A stretch of DNA of 7,788 nucleotides from JAJRAL01 sp050015815 (GTDB lineage Archaea; Thermoplasmatota; Thermoplasmata; Methanomassiliicoccales; UBA472): NCBI GenBank assembly GCA_050015815.1, contig JBEKAR010000077.1:1-7788 (forward strand), in the 5' to 3' direction. Position numbers and translations under genes: made by a program. Under the pieces are notes generated by a model, which did no database searches, had not been told where the DNA came from, and was given only the letters and a program-made list of their open reading frames with translations. Every line of letters begins with the position of its first letter. Position 1 is the first letter of the stretch. This document shows positions 1 to 5,480 of the stretch, piece after piece.

Positions 1-669
1 GCCTGCCAGATGGTGATTATGGCCACAGGCGTGCGGCCAAACCTGGACCTGACCAACCAGATGGCCCTCGACGTGGGACTACTGGGTGGTGTTCGGGTCA
101 GCCCGACACTTCAGCCATATAGCAAGGGGCGCCTGGTGAAGAACGTCTTCCTCGCCGGTGATGTGATATCGTGTGAGAGCGCCGCGACGCCTGGCCCCAC
201 GATGAATCAGCTCGGCTCTGCGGCGGTACGCCAAGGAAGGGTCGCTGGCATCAACGCTGCGGGAGGTCATGCCGCGTACTCACGCGTCGCATCTCCTTGG
301 ATCAGCTATCTCGGCGAGATCCAGGTCGCGGGGACCGGCATATCGAAAAGCCTCGCGGAATACTATGGCATCTCGCTCACCGAAGGCAAGGCCAAGGGTT
401 CGACCCGTGCCCGCTACTATCCCGGAGGGAAGCACCTCTGCGTCAAGCTGCTTGCTGAGACGGAAACGCACCGCATCGTGGGCGCACAGGTCGTCGGGGG
501 CGAGGACATCAACGGAAGGATCAACTGGTTGACAGCGGCGGTCCTGAAAGGCGTCACCGCGGAGGAGTTCGTCGGAACGTTCGAGCACGCCTACTGCCCC
601 CCGACCTCGCCGGTGAAGGACGTAGTGATGCTCGCCGCGGAGGACCTCGCCGGGAAACTTGCGAAGTAG
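1..669 (+). CDS. Flavoprotein disulfide reductase / NADH oxidase-like, C-terminal part (5' truncated)
   Basis: The reading frame is open from base 1 to a TAG at 667-669 and gives 222 residues, so the N-terminal half lies outside the window. Visible signatures are ATGVRPN (residues 8-14), which closes the NAD(P)H-binding domain, and VFLAGDV (49-55), the second FAD-binding motif. A dimerisation domain follows, ending in AYCPP (197-201). This order matches the family of CoA-disulfide reductases, NADH oxidases and related NAD(P)/FAD-dependent oxidoreductases, where the end of the protein usually reads close to AYAPP. The redox-active cysteine that separates the subfamilies would sit near the missing N-terminus, so the substrate (CoA-disulfide, polysulfide, oxygen) cannot be assigned. 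It is convergent with glutamine synthetase, 110 bases apart, and shows no functional link to it. Family assignment is firm; exact function is open. Confidence 0.88.
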   Translation, partial: ACQMVIMATGVRPNLDLTNQMALDVGLLGGVRVSPTLQPYSKGRLVKNVFLAGDVISCESAATPGPTMNQLGSAAVRQGRVAGINAAGGHAAYSRVASPWISYLGEIQVAGTGISKSLAEYYGISLTEGKAKGSTRARYYPGGKHLCVKLLAETETHRIVGAQVVGGEDINGRINWLTAAVLKGVTAEEFVGTFEHAYCPPTSPVKDVVMLAAEDLAGKLAK

Positions 670-689
670 AGATTGAAAAGAATTGGATT

Positions 690-732
690 GGGGAGGGGCC
701 AGGGAGCAGCCCTCTCCCCGACGGCTTCGTCG
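690..732. terminator. Two adjacent hairpins between convergent genes, possible glnA terminator
   Basis: The first hairpin pairs GGGGAGGGGC (690-699) with GCCC-T-CTCCCC (709-719): 10 bp with one bulged T and a 9-base loop. It is followed by CGACG-GCTT-CGTCG (719-732). Read on the minus strand after the glutamine synthetase stop, the large hairpin is followed by a T-rich stretch (about 671-689, reading AATTCTTTTCAATC). This resembles a termination region for glnA. Archaeal terminators mainly depend on T-runs rather than hairpins and the run here is short, so the role is tentative. Confidence 0.35.
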
Positions 733-779
733 AGACTGATGCAGACCGACGCGCCGCCGTTCTTCCGATACCCTCCACT

Positions 780-2276
780 TCAAGCGTCGAAGTAAAGGAA
801 GAACTCGTATGGGTGAGGCCTGAGCCTGATCAGGTCGTTCTCCTTGTGCCTCTTGTAGTCAATCCATGTCTCGAGTAGGTTCTTCGTGAACACTCCACCC
901 TTGAGCAGGAAGTCGTGGTCCGACTCGAGCGCATCGAGCGACCTGTCGAGACTCCCCGGCACTTGCTTGATCTTTGCCGCCTCGTCGCGGGGCAGCTCGA
1001 ACAAGTCCATGTCGTGCGGAGCGCCTGGATCGATCTTCTTCTTGATGCCGTCGAGCCCGGCCATGAGCATCGCGGCGAATGCGAGGTACGGGTTGCAGGT
1101 CGCGTCTGGCGGCCGGTACTCGATCCTCTTCGACTTCGAGCTTGTGCTATAGACCGGGATGCGGATCGCAGCGGAGCGGTTCCTCATCGAGTAGACGAGG
1201 TTGACCGGCGCCTCGAATCCGGGGACCAATCTACGGTACGAGTTCGTCGACGGGGACGTCAGTCCGAGCAGTGCCGGCGAGTGGTCCAGCAGTCCGCCGA
1301 TATAGTAGAGCGCCGTCTGGGATAGCAGCGCGTAGCCCTTCGGGTCGTAGAAGACGTTCGAGCCGTTGCGTCCGAGGCTCTGGTGAACGTGCATTCCGGT
1401 TCCGTTGTCGCCGAAGAGGGGCTTGGGCATGAAGGTGACGGTCTTGCCGTGCTCCTTCGCTACGTTCTTCAAGATGTACTTGTAGAGCATGACCTCGTCC
1501 GCCATCTTCGTCAGGGTCTGGAACTTCATTCCGATCTCGCCCTGTCCGGCGGTGGCGACCTCGTGGTGGTGCACCTCGCAGTCGATCCCCGAGTCCATCA
1601 GGCGCATGACGCACTCAGAGCGGAAATCTTGCAGCGTGTCGACGGGCGCAGCGGGGAAGTATCCCTCCTTGTTCCTTGGCCGGTGGCCCAGGTTCGCACC
1701 GGAGCCGTTGTCGCTCGGCCGGCCCGAGTTCCAGATGCCTTCCTCAGAATCGATGTAATAGTAGCCGAAGTGCTGGGCCTGATCGAAACGGACCGAATCG
1801 AAGACGAAGAACTCGAGCTCCGGGCCGAAGTACGAGACGTCAGCGATGCCGGTCGATTTCAGATACGCCTCTGCCTTCTGAGCGATGTAGCGAGGGTCCT
1901 TCGAGTAGCGTTCCCTCGTCACTGGGTCGGTGACGTCGCACACAAGCGAAAGCGTCGGCACCTTGTAGACCGGGTCGATGATCGCCGTGCTCGCGTCCGG
2001 CATCAGGAGCATGTCGCTCTCGTTGATCTGCGCGAAGCCGCGTATGCTCGAACCGTCGAAGCCGTGCCCTTCGGTGAACTTCTCCACGTCGAGCTTGTCG
2101 GCCGGGATCGAGACATGCTGCATCGTTCCGGGCACGTCCATGAACTTGAAGTCAACCATCTTGACTTTGCCAGACGTGCACATTCCAATCGCGGCCGCAA
2201 TCGGGTCCGATTCTTTCTTGGATTTCTTGCCTGAGAAGCCAGTGCTTCTCGGCGCCTCCCCCTTCGTCATCGCCAT
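780..2276 (-). CDS. glnA: Glutamine synthetase, type I (GSI-beta-like), adenylylation Tyr replaced by Phe
   Basis: This enzyme makes L-glutamine from glutamate, ammonia and ATP in the cytoplasm as a dodecamer, the main route of ammonia assimilation. From ATG 2276 it has 498 residues and aligns through its whole length with E. coli-type GSI. Seen motifs are FDGSSI, FGPELEFF (metal Glu pair), HHHEVATAGQGE, NGTGMHVH, the flap glutamate in PGFEAPV, RNRSAAIRIP and the C-terminus HPYEFFLYFDA. It carries the GSI-beta insertion (IDSEEGIWN to GHRP). The adenylylation loop reads DLFELP instead of NLYDLP, so the modified tyrosine is Phe426 (bases 999-1001). An upstream in-frame ATG at 2345 would add 23 residues. 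I prefer 2276 because that stretch has only 11 of 22 codons ending in G/C and GGGAG lies upstream at useful spacing. Even so, about 23 basic residues precede the usual family start. It is transcribed divergently from tyrS. Confidence 0.95.
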   Translation of the reverse strand: MAMTKGEAPRSTGFSGKKSKKESDPIAAAIGMCTSGKVKMVDFKFMDVPGTMQHVSIPADKLDVEKFTEGHGFDGSSIRGFAQINESDMLLMPDASTAIIDPVYKVPTLSLVCDVTDPVTRERYSKDPRYIAQKAEAYLKSTGIADVSYFGPELEFFVFDSVRFDQAQHFGYYYIDSEEGIWNSGRPSDNGSGANLGHRPRNKEGYFPAAPVDTLQDFRSECVMRLMDSGIDCEVHHHEVATAGQGEIGMKFQTLTKMADEVMLYKYILKNVAKEHGKTVTFMPKPLFGDNGTGMHVHQSLGRNGSNVFYDPKGYALLSQTALYYIGGLLDHSPALLGLTSPSTNSYRRLVPGFEAPVNLVYSMRNRSAAIRIPVYSTSSKSKRIEYRPPDATCNPYLAFAAMLMAGLDGIKKKIDPGAPHDMDLFELPRDEAAKIKQVPGSLDRSLDALESDHDFLLKGGVFTKNLLETWIDYKRHKENDLIRLRPHPYEFFLYFDA

Positions 2277-2364
2277 GTCTATGCCACTCCCTGTTGGTCG
2301 CCGAGACCGGACCTGTAGGCCCGTTTCTCGCACTTCCAATTTCATCGACTCATAGACAATTGAC

Positions 2365-2372
2365 TAGATAAA
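2365..2372 (-). promoter_or_regulatory. Candidate TATA box for glutamine synthetase
   Basis: On the minus strand the bases read TTTATCTA, close to the archaeal TATA consensus. Its centre is about 24 bases before the ATG at 2345 and 92 before the preferred ATG at 2276. Initiation near 2343-2346 would give either a leaderless mRNA using ATG 2345 or a leader of about 70 bases for ATG 2276. A competing TATA-like site (AAGTATATG) lies at about 2421-2429 on the same strand. Confidence 0.35.
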
Positions 2373-2431
2373 CGTTGCCAGTGCGTACAAATGTATCCGC
2401 AATTGAAAGAACACTAGACACACATATACTT

Positions 2432-2524
2432 AGGAATCGTGCGACGCGCACACCGGTGAAAGGCCGGCGCGAGCCAGCATCATGAATTGAAACGGCGGTC
2501 AACCGACTGGCCGTGACGATTCCT
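2432..2524 (+). ncRNA. Candidate structured RNA (three-way junction) between glnA and tyrS
   Basis: Three nested stems can be read by eye. P1 is a perfect 9-bp stem, 2432-2440 (AGGAATCGT) with 2516-2524 (ACGATTCCT). P2 is 2445-2471: CGCG and CCGG pair with CCGG and CGCG, with a CACA bulge on the 5' side and a 7-base loop TGAAAGG. P3 is 2492-2514: ACGGC/GCCGT plus GGTC/GACT around an AACC loop, with one bulged G at 2509. A G-U pair in P3 (2497-2508) becomes A-C on the other strand, which mildly favours the plus strand, making it a leader of tyrS or an independent RNA. It does not match any tRNA, riboswitch, SRP or RNase P consensus I can recall. It could also be a DNA-level operator array. No function is assigned; transcription is unproven. 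Confidence 0.35.
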
Positions 2525-2533
2525 TAAGGAATC
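2518..2533. repeat. Perfect 16-bp palindrome, possible operator or switch hairpin
   Basis: GATTCCTTAAGGAATC is identical to its reverse complement over 16 bases. A third copy of the half-site (AGGAATC) stands at 2432-2438. As DNA, two-fold symmetry suits a dimeric regulator, for instance of the Lrp/AsnC type common in archaea; that is inference. As RNA it folds into a 6-bp hairpin with a TTAA loop. This fold uses bases 2518-2524, also needed for the 9-bp stem with 2432-2438, so the two folds exclude each other. Confidence 0.5.
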
Positions 2534-2619
2534 TGAAGTTGTCAACGTTTTCAGCGTTCCTCCGATTGGCGTCTCCTCCGAGATTCCATGCTTTCCTACG
2601 TTCCAGACCTGAAAGAACC

Positions 2620-2627
2620 TTCAAATA
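2620..2627 (+). promoter_or_regulatory. Candidate promoter of tyrS (BRE/TATA-like)
   Basis: TTCAAATA follows the purine-rich GAAAGAA (2611-2617), resembling an archaeal BRE plus TATA box. Its centre is about 31 bases before the tyrS ATG, which predicts a start a few bases upstream of that ATG and so a nearly leaderless mRNA. This agrees with the lack of any Shine-Dalgarno sequence before 2655. If this is the main promoter, the structured element at 2432-2533 lies upstream of transcription and would act as DNA rather than as an RNA leader. Confidence 0.35.
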
Positions 2628-2654
2628 AGCTCTTTCTCATCCTCCCACGATACC

Positions 2655-3701
2655 ATGGATGCCGAGTCGCGGTACGAATTGGTTGCGGGGAACGCGGAAG
2701 AGATAGTCACCCCCGAGGAGCTTCGCGAGCTTCTCTCTCAGAAGAGCCATCCCCGCGCTTACGTCGGATTCGAGCCCTCGGGCCTGGTGCACGCCGGCTG
2801 GATGATAGTCGCGAGCAAGATCGCGGACTTCGTCAAGGCTGACTTCCATTTCATCGTATTCTTCGCCGACTGGCACGCCTACATCAACGATAAGTTCGGA
2901 GGGGACATCGAGAAGATCAGGGCCTGCGCGCTATACATGGAGGATTGTTTCGAAGCGCTCGGCGTGCCCAGGGACAAGGTCGAGTTCGAGTTCGCCTCGC
3001 ACCTGATGGATGACATCGAATACTGGGAGAAGCTGATCAACATCGCGAAGGCGTCGAGCCTGATTAGGGTAAAGAGGGCGATGACGATCATGGGGCGCAC
3101 CGAGGACGAGGCCGAGGTCGACTCGTCAAAGGTGCTCTACCCGCTGATGCAGGCTTCTGACATCTTCGCCATGAACCTCGATGTCGCGTACGCGGGGATG
3201 GACCAGCGTCGCGCGCACATGCTCGCCAGGGAAGCAGCGGACAAGCTTGGCTGGAGGAAGCCGGTCGCGATACACACGCCGCTCCTTCCCGGTCTGAAGG
3301 GAGCGAACCGGATGGACCCGACGGCGGGCAAGATGTCGAAGAGCGACCCAGACTCGGGGATACTGATCCACGATTCGCCGGACGACATCAAGAGGAAGGT
3401 ATCGAAGGCGTTCTGCCCCCCGGAAATCGAGGGGAACCCGATCCTAGATCTGGCCCGCATGGTGGCCTTCCCGAGGATACGGACGATGAGGATCGACCGC
3501 CCGGCGAAGTTCGGTGGTCCGCTGGAGTTTGCTACATACGAAGATCTTGAAAGGACCTACGCTACCGGAAAGCTACATCCGATGGACCTGAAAGCGGGGG
3601 TCGCGCAATCGATGATTGATGTGCTCGCCCCGGTCAGAGAGTACTTCGAGAAGCACCCGCAGAACCTGAACGCGCTCCAGAACATCATCGCGGGACGTTG
3701 A
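2655..3701 (+). CDS. tyrS: Tyrosyl-tRNA synthetase, archaeal type
   Basis: It charges tRNA-Tyr with tyrosine using ATP. The 348-residue protein aligns with archaeal TyrRS such as that of Methanocaldococcus jannaschii (306 residues). AYVGFEPSG (35-43) carries the tyrosine-contacting Tyr, YPLMQASD (162-169) gives the substrate-contacting Tyr162, Gln166 and Asp169, and GKMSKSDP holds the KMSKS loop (226-230). FGGPLEF and HPMDLK (308-313) mark the anticodon-binding part, where Asp311 matches the residue known to read G34. These positions separate it from the related TrpRS. The HIGH signature is HAGW (46-49), with the second His replaced by Trp. The ATG at 2655 fits the family N-terminus, and no Shine-Dalgarno precedes it, so translation is probably leaderless. 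It is divergent from glnA, and its last 17 bases overlap the convergent DHH gene. Confidence 0.96.
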   Translation: MDAESRYELVAGNAEEIVTPEELRELLSQKSHPRAYVGFEPSGLVHAGWMIVASKIADFVKADFHFIVFFADWHAYINDKFGGDIEKIRACALYMEDCFEALGVPRDKVEFEFASHLMDDIEYWEKLINIAKASSLIRVKRAMTIMGRTEDEAEVDSSKVLYPLMQASDIFAMNLDVAYAGMDQRRAHMLAREAADKLGWRKPVAIHTPLLPGLKGANRMDPTAGKMSKSDPDSGILIHDSPDDIKRKVSKAFCPPEIEGNPILDLARMVAFPRIRTMRIDRPAKFGGPLEFATYEDLERTYATGKLHPMDLKAGVAQSMIDVLAPVREYFEKHPQNLNALQNIIAGR

Positions 3702-4653
3702 GCTCAGATTGCTTCTTCGTCTTCCTTAGGAAGTCGAGGGCTCGGGTCATGCATATGTTGAGTATCGCCTCGACGTCGCCAGAGCCGACCAGTCCAGCCG
3801 CCCCTCCATGCCCGCCGCCGTCGTTCGACGTCTCCGTCCCGACGTCCTCGAGCAGTTTGCCCAAGTGCAGGCCGCTCCTCACCAGGTCGGGCCTTGCCCG
3901 CGCGGAGATCCTGAACTCGCCTCCGCGCTGAGAGCCGACGAAGGCGATGTCCGCCCCCAGCATGAGTAGCGAGCGGCAGACCGAGCTCTCGAAGGCCGAG
4001 CCATGGGACGTTACGACCAGGCGATCTCCCAGCCGCTCGAACCTGAGCCTCTGCGCCCCCTTGAGCTGTGAGATCCGTTCGGAGATGTCCTGGTCTAGGT
4101 CGGTGAGGGTGAAGACCTCGTCGATATCGATCCTCTTCGCCTCCATGATCTCGGCGAAGGACTTGAACAGGCCGATGTTCGCGTACTTGAAGTGCCCGCT
4201 GTCTGTGAGCATTCCAGCAAGCAGCGCCAGGCCGGCCTCGCGCTTCAGGGGGAGTCCGCTCTGCTTGATCATCTCGTACACGATTTCCGCGCAGCTCCGC
4301 TTCGAATCGTCGCAGTAGTAGTTGGCCCCGTGCCACTTGTCCGAACGGGCGTGGTGGTCGATGACCATGCTCGCCTCAGGGGGCATCATCGGAAGGAGCT
4401 GGTCAGGGGAGCTGGTATCGAGAACGAGGATTGTGTCGAATTCATCCATGTCTGCTCGGTCCGTCACGCGGAAGTCGAGCTTATCCGCGATGACCTTCGA
4501 GATACGGTCCATTCCCCCAGGGGCGCAGACCGTCACCTCGGGAAAGGTAGAAAAGACGGCGAAGGCGCAGCCGAGCGCGTCCGGGTCAGCATTGCCGTGC
4601 ACGAGCACGAGCTTCCTCCCGGTCCTGAGCCGCTCGGCGATGACCTTCAGCAT
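3685..4653 (-). CDS. DHH/DHHA1 phosphoesterase, NrnA-like (nanoRNase / pAp phosphatase family)
   Basis: The 322-residue protein has the DHH phosphoesterase layout. HGNADPDALG (19-28) is motif I, Asp79 in LVLDTS is motif II, DHH (99-101) is motif III, and TDSGHF (150-155) gives motif IV Asp151. The C-terminal DHHA1 domain ends with GGGHGGAAG (279-287), the substrate-binding loop. All metal-binding residues are present, so a Mn-dependent enzyme is expected. Known relatives of this size (NrnA type) hydrolyse very short RNAs and 3'-phosphoadenosine 5'-phosphate; which substrate applies here cannot be read from sequence. The frame stays open upstream to 4860, but that part crosses the prefoldin gene in another frame. 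ATG 4653 fits the family start and lies 26-27 bases after a TATA box, so it is probably leaderless. It sits downstream of the exosome operon on the same strand. Its 3' end overlaps tyrS by 17 bases. Confidence 0.9.
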   Translation of the reverse strand: MLKVIAERLRTGRKLVLVHGNADPDALGCAFAVFSTFPEVTVCAPGGMDRISKVIADKLDFRVTDRADMDEFDTILVLDTSSPDQLLPMMPPEASMVIDHHARSDKWHGANYYCDDSKRSCAEIVYEMIKQSGLPLKREAGLALLAGMLTDSGHFKYANIGLFKSFAEIMEAKRIDIDEVFTLTDLDQDISERISQLKGAQRLRFERLGDRLVVTSHGSAFESSVCRSLLMLGADIAFVGSQRGGEFRISARARPDLVRSGLHLGKLLEDVGTETSNDGGGHGGAAGLVGSGDVEAILNICMTRALDFLRKTKKQSELNVPR

Positions 4654-4676
4654 GTTGCCGTGGAGATGCGACTGGG

Positions 4677-4691
4677 TATAAACCTGTTTCG
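4677..4691 (-). promoter_or_regulatory. BRE/TATA promoter of the DHH phosphoesterase gene
   Basis: On the minus strand CGAAACAGG is followed by TTTATA (4677-4682), a good match to the archaeal BRE plus TATA pattern. The TATA centre is 26-27 bases before ATG 4653, so initiation is expected at or next to the start codon, giving a leaderless mRNA. No Shine-Dalgarno is present, in contrast to most genes in the operon upstream. A pyrimidine-rich stretch at about 4701-4727, just after the prefoldin stop, may be where the upstream operon ends. Confidence 0.6.
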
Positions 4692-4729
4692 AGCGGGCGC
4701 GATTGAAGAATGGAACGGATGAAGGGGTT

Positions 4730-5107
4730 TCAGTTCTCCTTGGACGGCTCGACCGGCGGGGCGCCGCTTCCCAGGGCCTTGGAGAGCTGGTCCTGCATGA
4801 CCTGGTACTTGTCGCGCAGGCTCTTCTCCTGCCGCTCCAGCGTCTTGATGCGGACCTCAAGCGTTTCCTTGTCGTCCTCGACGTCCTTCTGGACCGAGGT
4901 CTTGTCGCTCGCCTTGATGAGCAGGGAGCCGACGCTCTTGTAGATCGTCACGTTCTCAGGCGACTTGCCGAGCTCGTCAAGGGTCATCGTCGCCTCGCGG
5001 AGCTGCGCCTCGAGGCGGAACTTCTGCGAGAGCACTGATTGGAGCTGTTGCTGCACCTGCTGGAACTGCGCGATCTGGTTCTGAAGTTTCGGGGGGATCT
5101 CGTTCAT
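4730..5107 (-). CDS. pfdB: Prefoldin subunit beta
   Basis: This is the beta subunit of the archaeal prefoldin hexamer (two alpha, four beta), a cytoplasmic holdase that captures unfolded proteins in its coiled-coil tentacles and passes them to the thermosome. The 125-residue protein shows the beta architecture. An N-terminal Gln-rich coiled coil (from PPKLQNQIAQFQQVQQQL, about residues 5-55) and a C-terminal one (about 75-115) flank a central hairpin region containing KSVGSLLIKAS. The length is usual for the family. The start at ATG 5107 is set by AGGTG (5115-5119) seven bases upstream; the frame is open a further 16 codons, but they overlap the previous gene. It begins two bases after the pcc1-like stop and is the last gene of the exosome operon visible here. 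Confidence 0.92.
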   Translation of the reverse strand: MNEIPPKLQNQIAQFQQVQQQLQSVLSQKFRLEAQLREATMTLDELGKSPENVTIYKSVGSLLIKASDKTSVQKDVEDDKETLEVRIKTLERQEKSLRDKYQVMQDQLSKALGSGAPPVEPSKEN

Positions 5108-5109
5108 TT

Positions 5110-5343
5110 CTAAGCACCTGCCATTGTGTTGACCTGTTCTGCGACCATGATCCAACGGAGATATGAGTTGAGCGCGGCCCGGAGCGCGGATAGGTCGGTC
5201 GCCTCGACCTTGAGCACCAACGAGCCGTCCTCCATCGATGCCCGCACCTTGGTGCGGGGGATGTCTCTCCCGGCCTCCGGCGACAGCGCGCCGTAGACCG
5301 TTGCCGCTTCGGGCATGGAGAGCCTGAGGACGGCGCTGGGCAT
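5110..5343 (-). CDS. pcc1: KEOPS complex subunit Pcc1-like
   Basis: This small 77-residue protein has the Pcc1 pattern: a beta-strand start (PSAVLRLSMPE), an APE-like segment ALSPEAG (19-25), strands around VRASMEDGSLVLKVEA, then the diagnostic helix DLSALRAALNSYLRWI (50-65). Pcc1 dimerises and joins Kae1, Bud32 and Cgi121 in KEOPS, which makes the t6A37 modification of tRNAs that read ANN codons. The other KEOPS genes are not in the window. ATG 5343 is two bases after the rpoP stop. The GGTAGGT just before it abuts the start too closely for a standard ribosome binding site, so coupling to rpoP translation is likely. An open frame continues upstream to 5472 but overlaps rpoP out of frame and is not credible. 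Archaea can carry more than one Pcc1-like protein, so membership in the core complex is inferred. Confidence 0.85.
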   Translation of the reverse strand: MPSAVLRLSMPEAATVYGALSPEAGRDIPRTKVRASMEDGSLVLKVEATDLSALRAALNSYLRWIMVAEQVNTMAGA

Positions 5344-5345
5344 AC

Positions 5346-5480
5346 CTACCGGCTCTTGATCGTCTTCTTCACGTTCGGGCGTTCCTTGTAGAAGATCTTG
5401 GAGCCGCAGTTCTCGCACTGCATGCCGACCTGGTTCACGTTCGAGCGGATCGGCTTGTTGCAGTTGCCGCACTTGTACAT
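5346..5480 (-). CDS. rpoP: DNA-directed RNA polymerase subunit P (Rpo12/RpoP)
   Basis: This is a 44-residue zinc-ribbon subunit of archaeal RNA polymerase, counterpart of eukaryotic Rpb12, needed for assembly and open-complex formation. It reads MYKCGNC at the start, then MQCENCGSKIFYKERPN, and ends KKTIKSR. The four zinc ligands are Cys4, Cys7, Cys22 and Cys25, and the YKERP motif is typical. The ATG directly abuts the TAG of the L37Ae gene with no gap. GGAGG (5489-5493), inside the end of that gene, is spaced 8 bases from the start. It is too short for most ORF cut-offs and is easily missed. The L37Ae-RpoP pair next to exosome genes is a known archaeal arrangement. Confidence 0.95.
   Translation of the reverse strand: MYKCGNCNKPIRSNVNQVGMQCENCGSKIFYKERPNVKKTIKSR

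Noticed and set aside
1383..2234. Open frame of 283 codons on the plus strand opposite glutamine synthetase
   Set aside because: It is antisense to a fully conserved enzyme and is kept open by the high G/C third-position content. The translation shows no recognisable motif.
2451..2480. Cobalamin-riboswitch-like words (CCGGTG, AGCCAG)
   Set aside because: The order and spacing do not fit the B12 core and B12 box. Only short GC-rich words match, and neither flanking gene is cobalamin-related.
2432..2533. tRNA gene
   Set aside because: There is no T-loop GGTTC-like sequence, the anticodon arm is absent, and two arms plus a 20-base linker do not make a cloverleaf.
2588..2842. Plus-strand frame starting before tyrS (84 codons)
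   Set aside because: It overlaps the tyrS start in another frame and has no recognisable content.
4192..4722. Open frame of 176 codons on the plus strand opposite the DHH gene
   Set aside because: It is the shadow of a gene with intact catalytic motifs, and it also runs across the DHH promoter region.
4654..4860. N-terminal extension of the DHH protein to 391 residues
   Set aside because: The extra residues are Arg/Ser-rich, overlap prefoldin beta in another frame, cross the TATA box and lie before the conserved family start.
5344..5472. Longer form of the Pcc1-like protein (120 residues)
   Set aside because: The extension is an out-of-frame reading of rpoP, whose four zinc cysteines and start site are clear.
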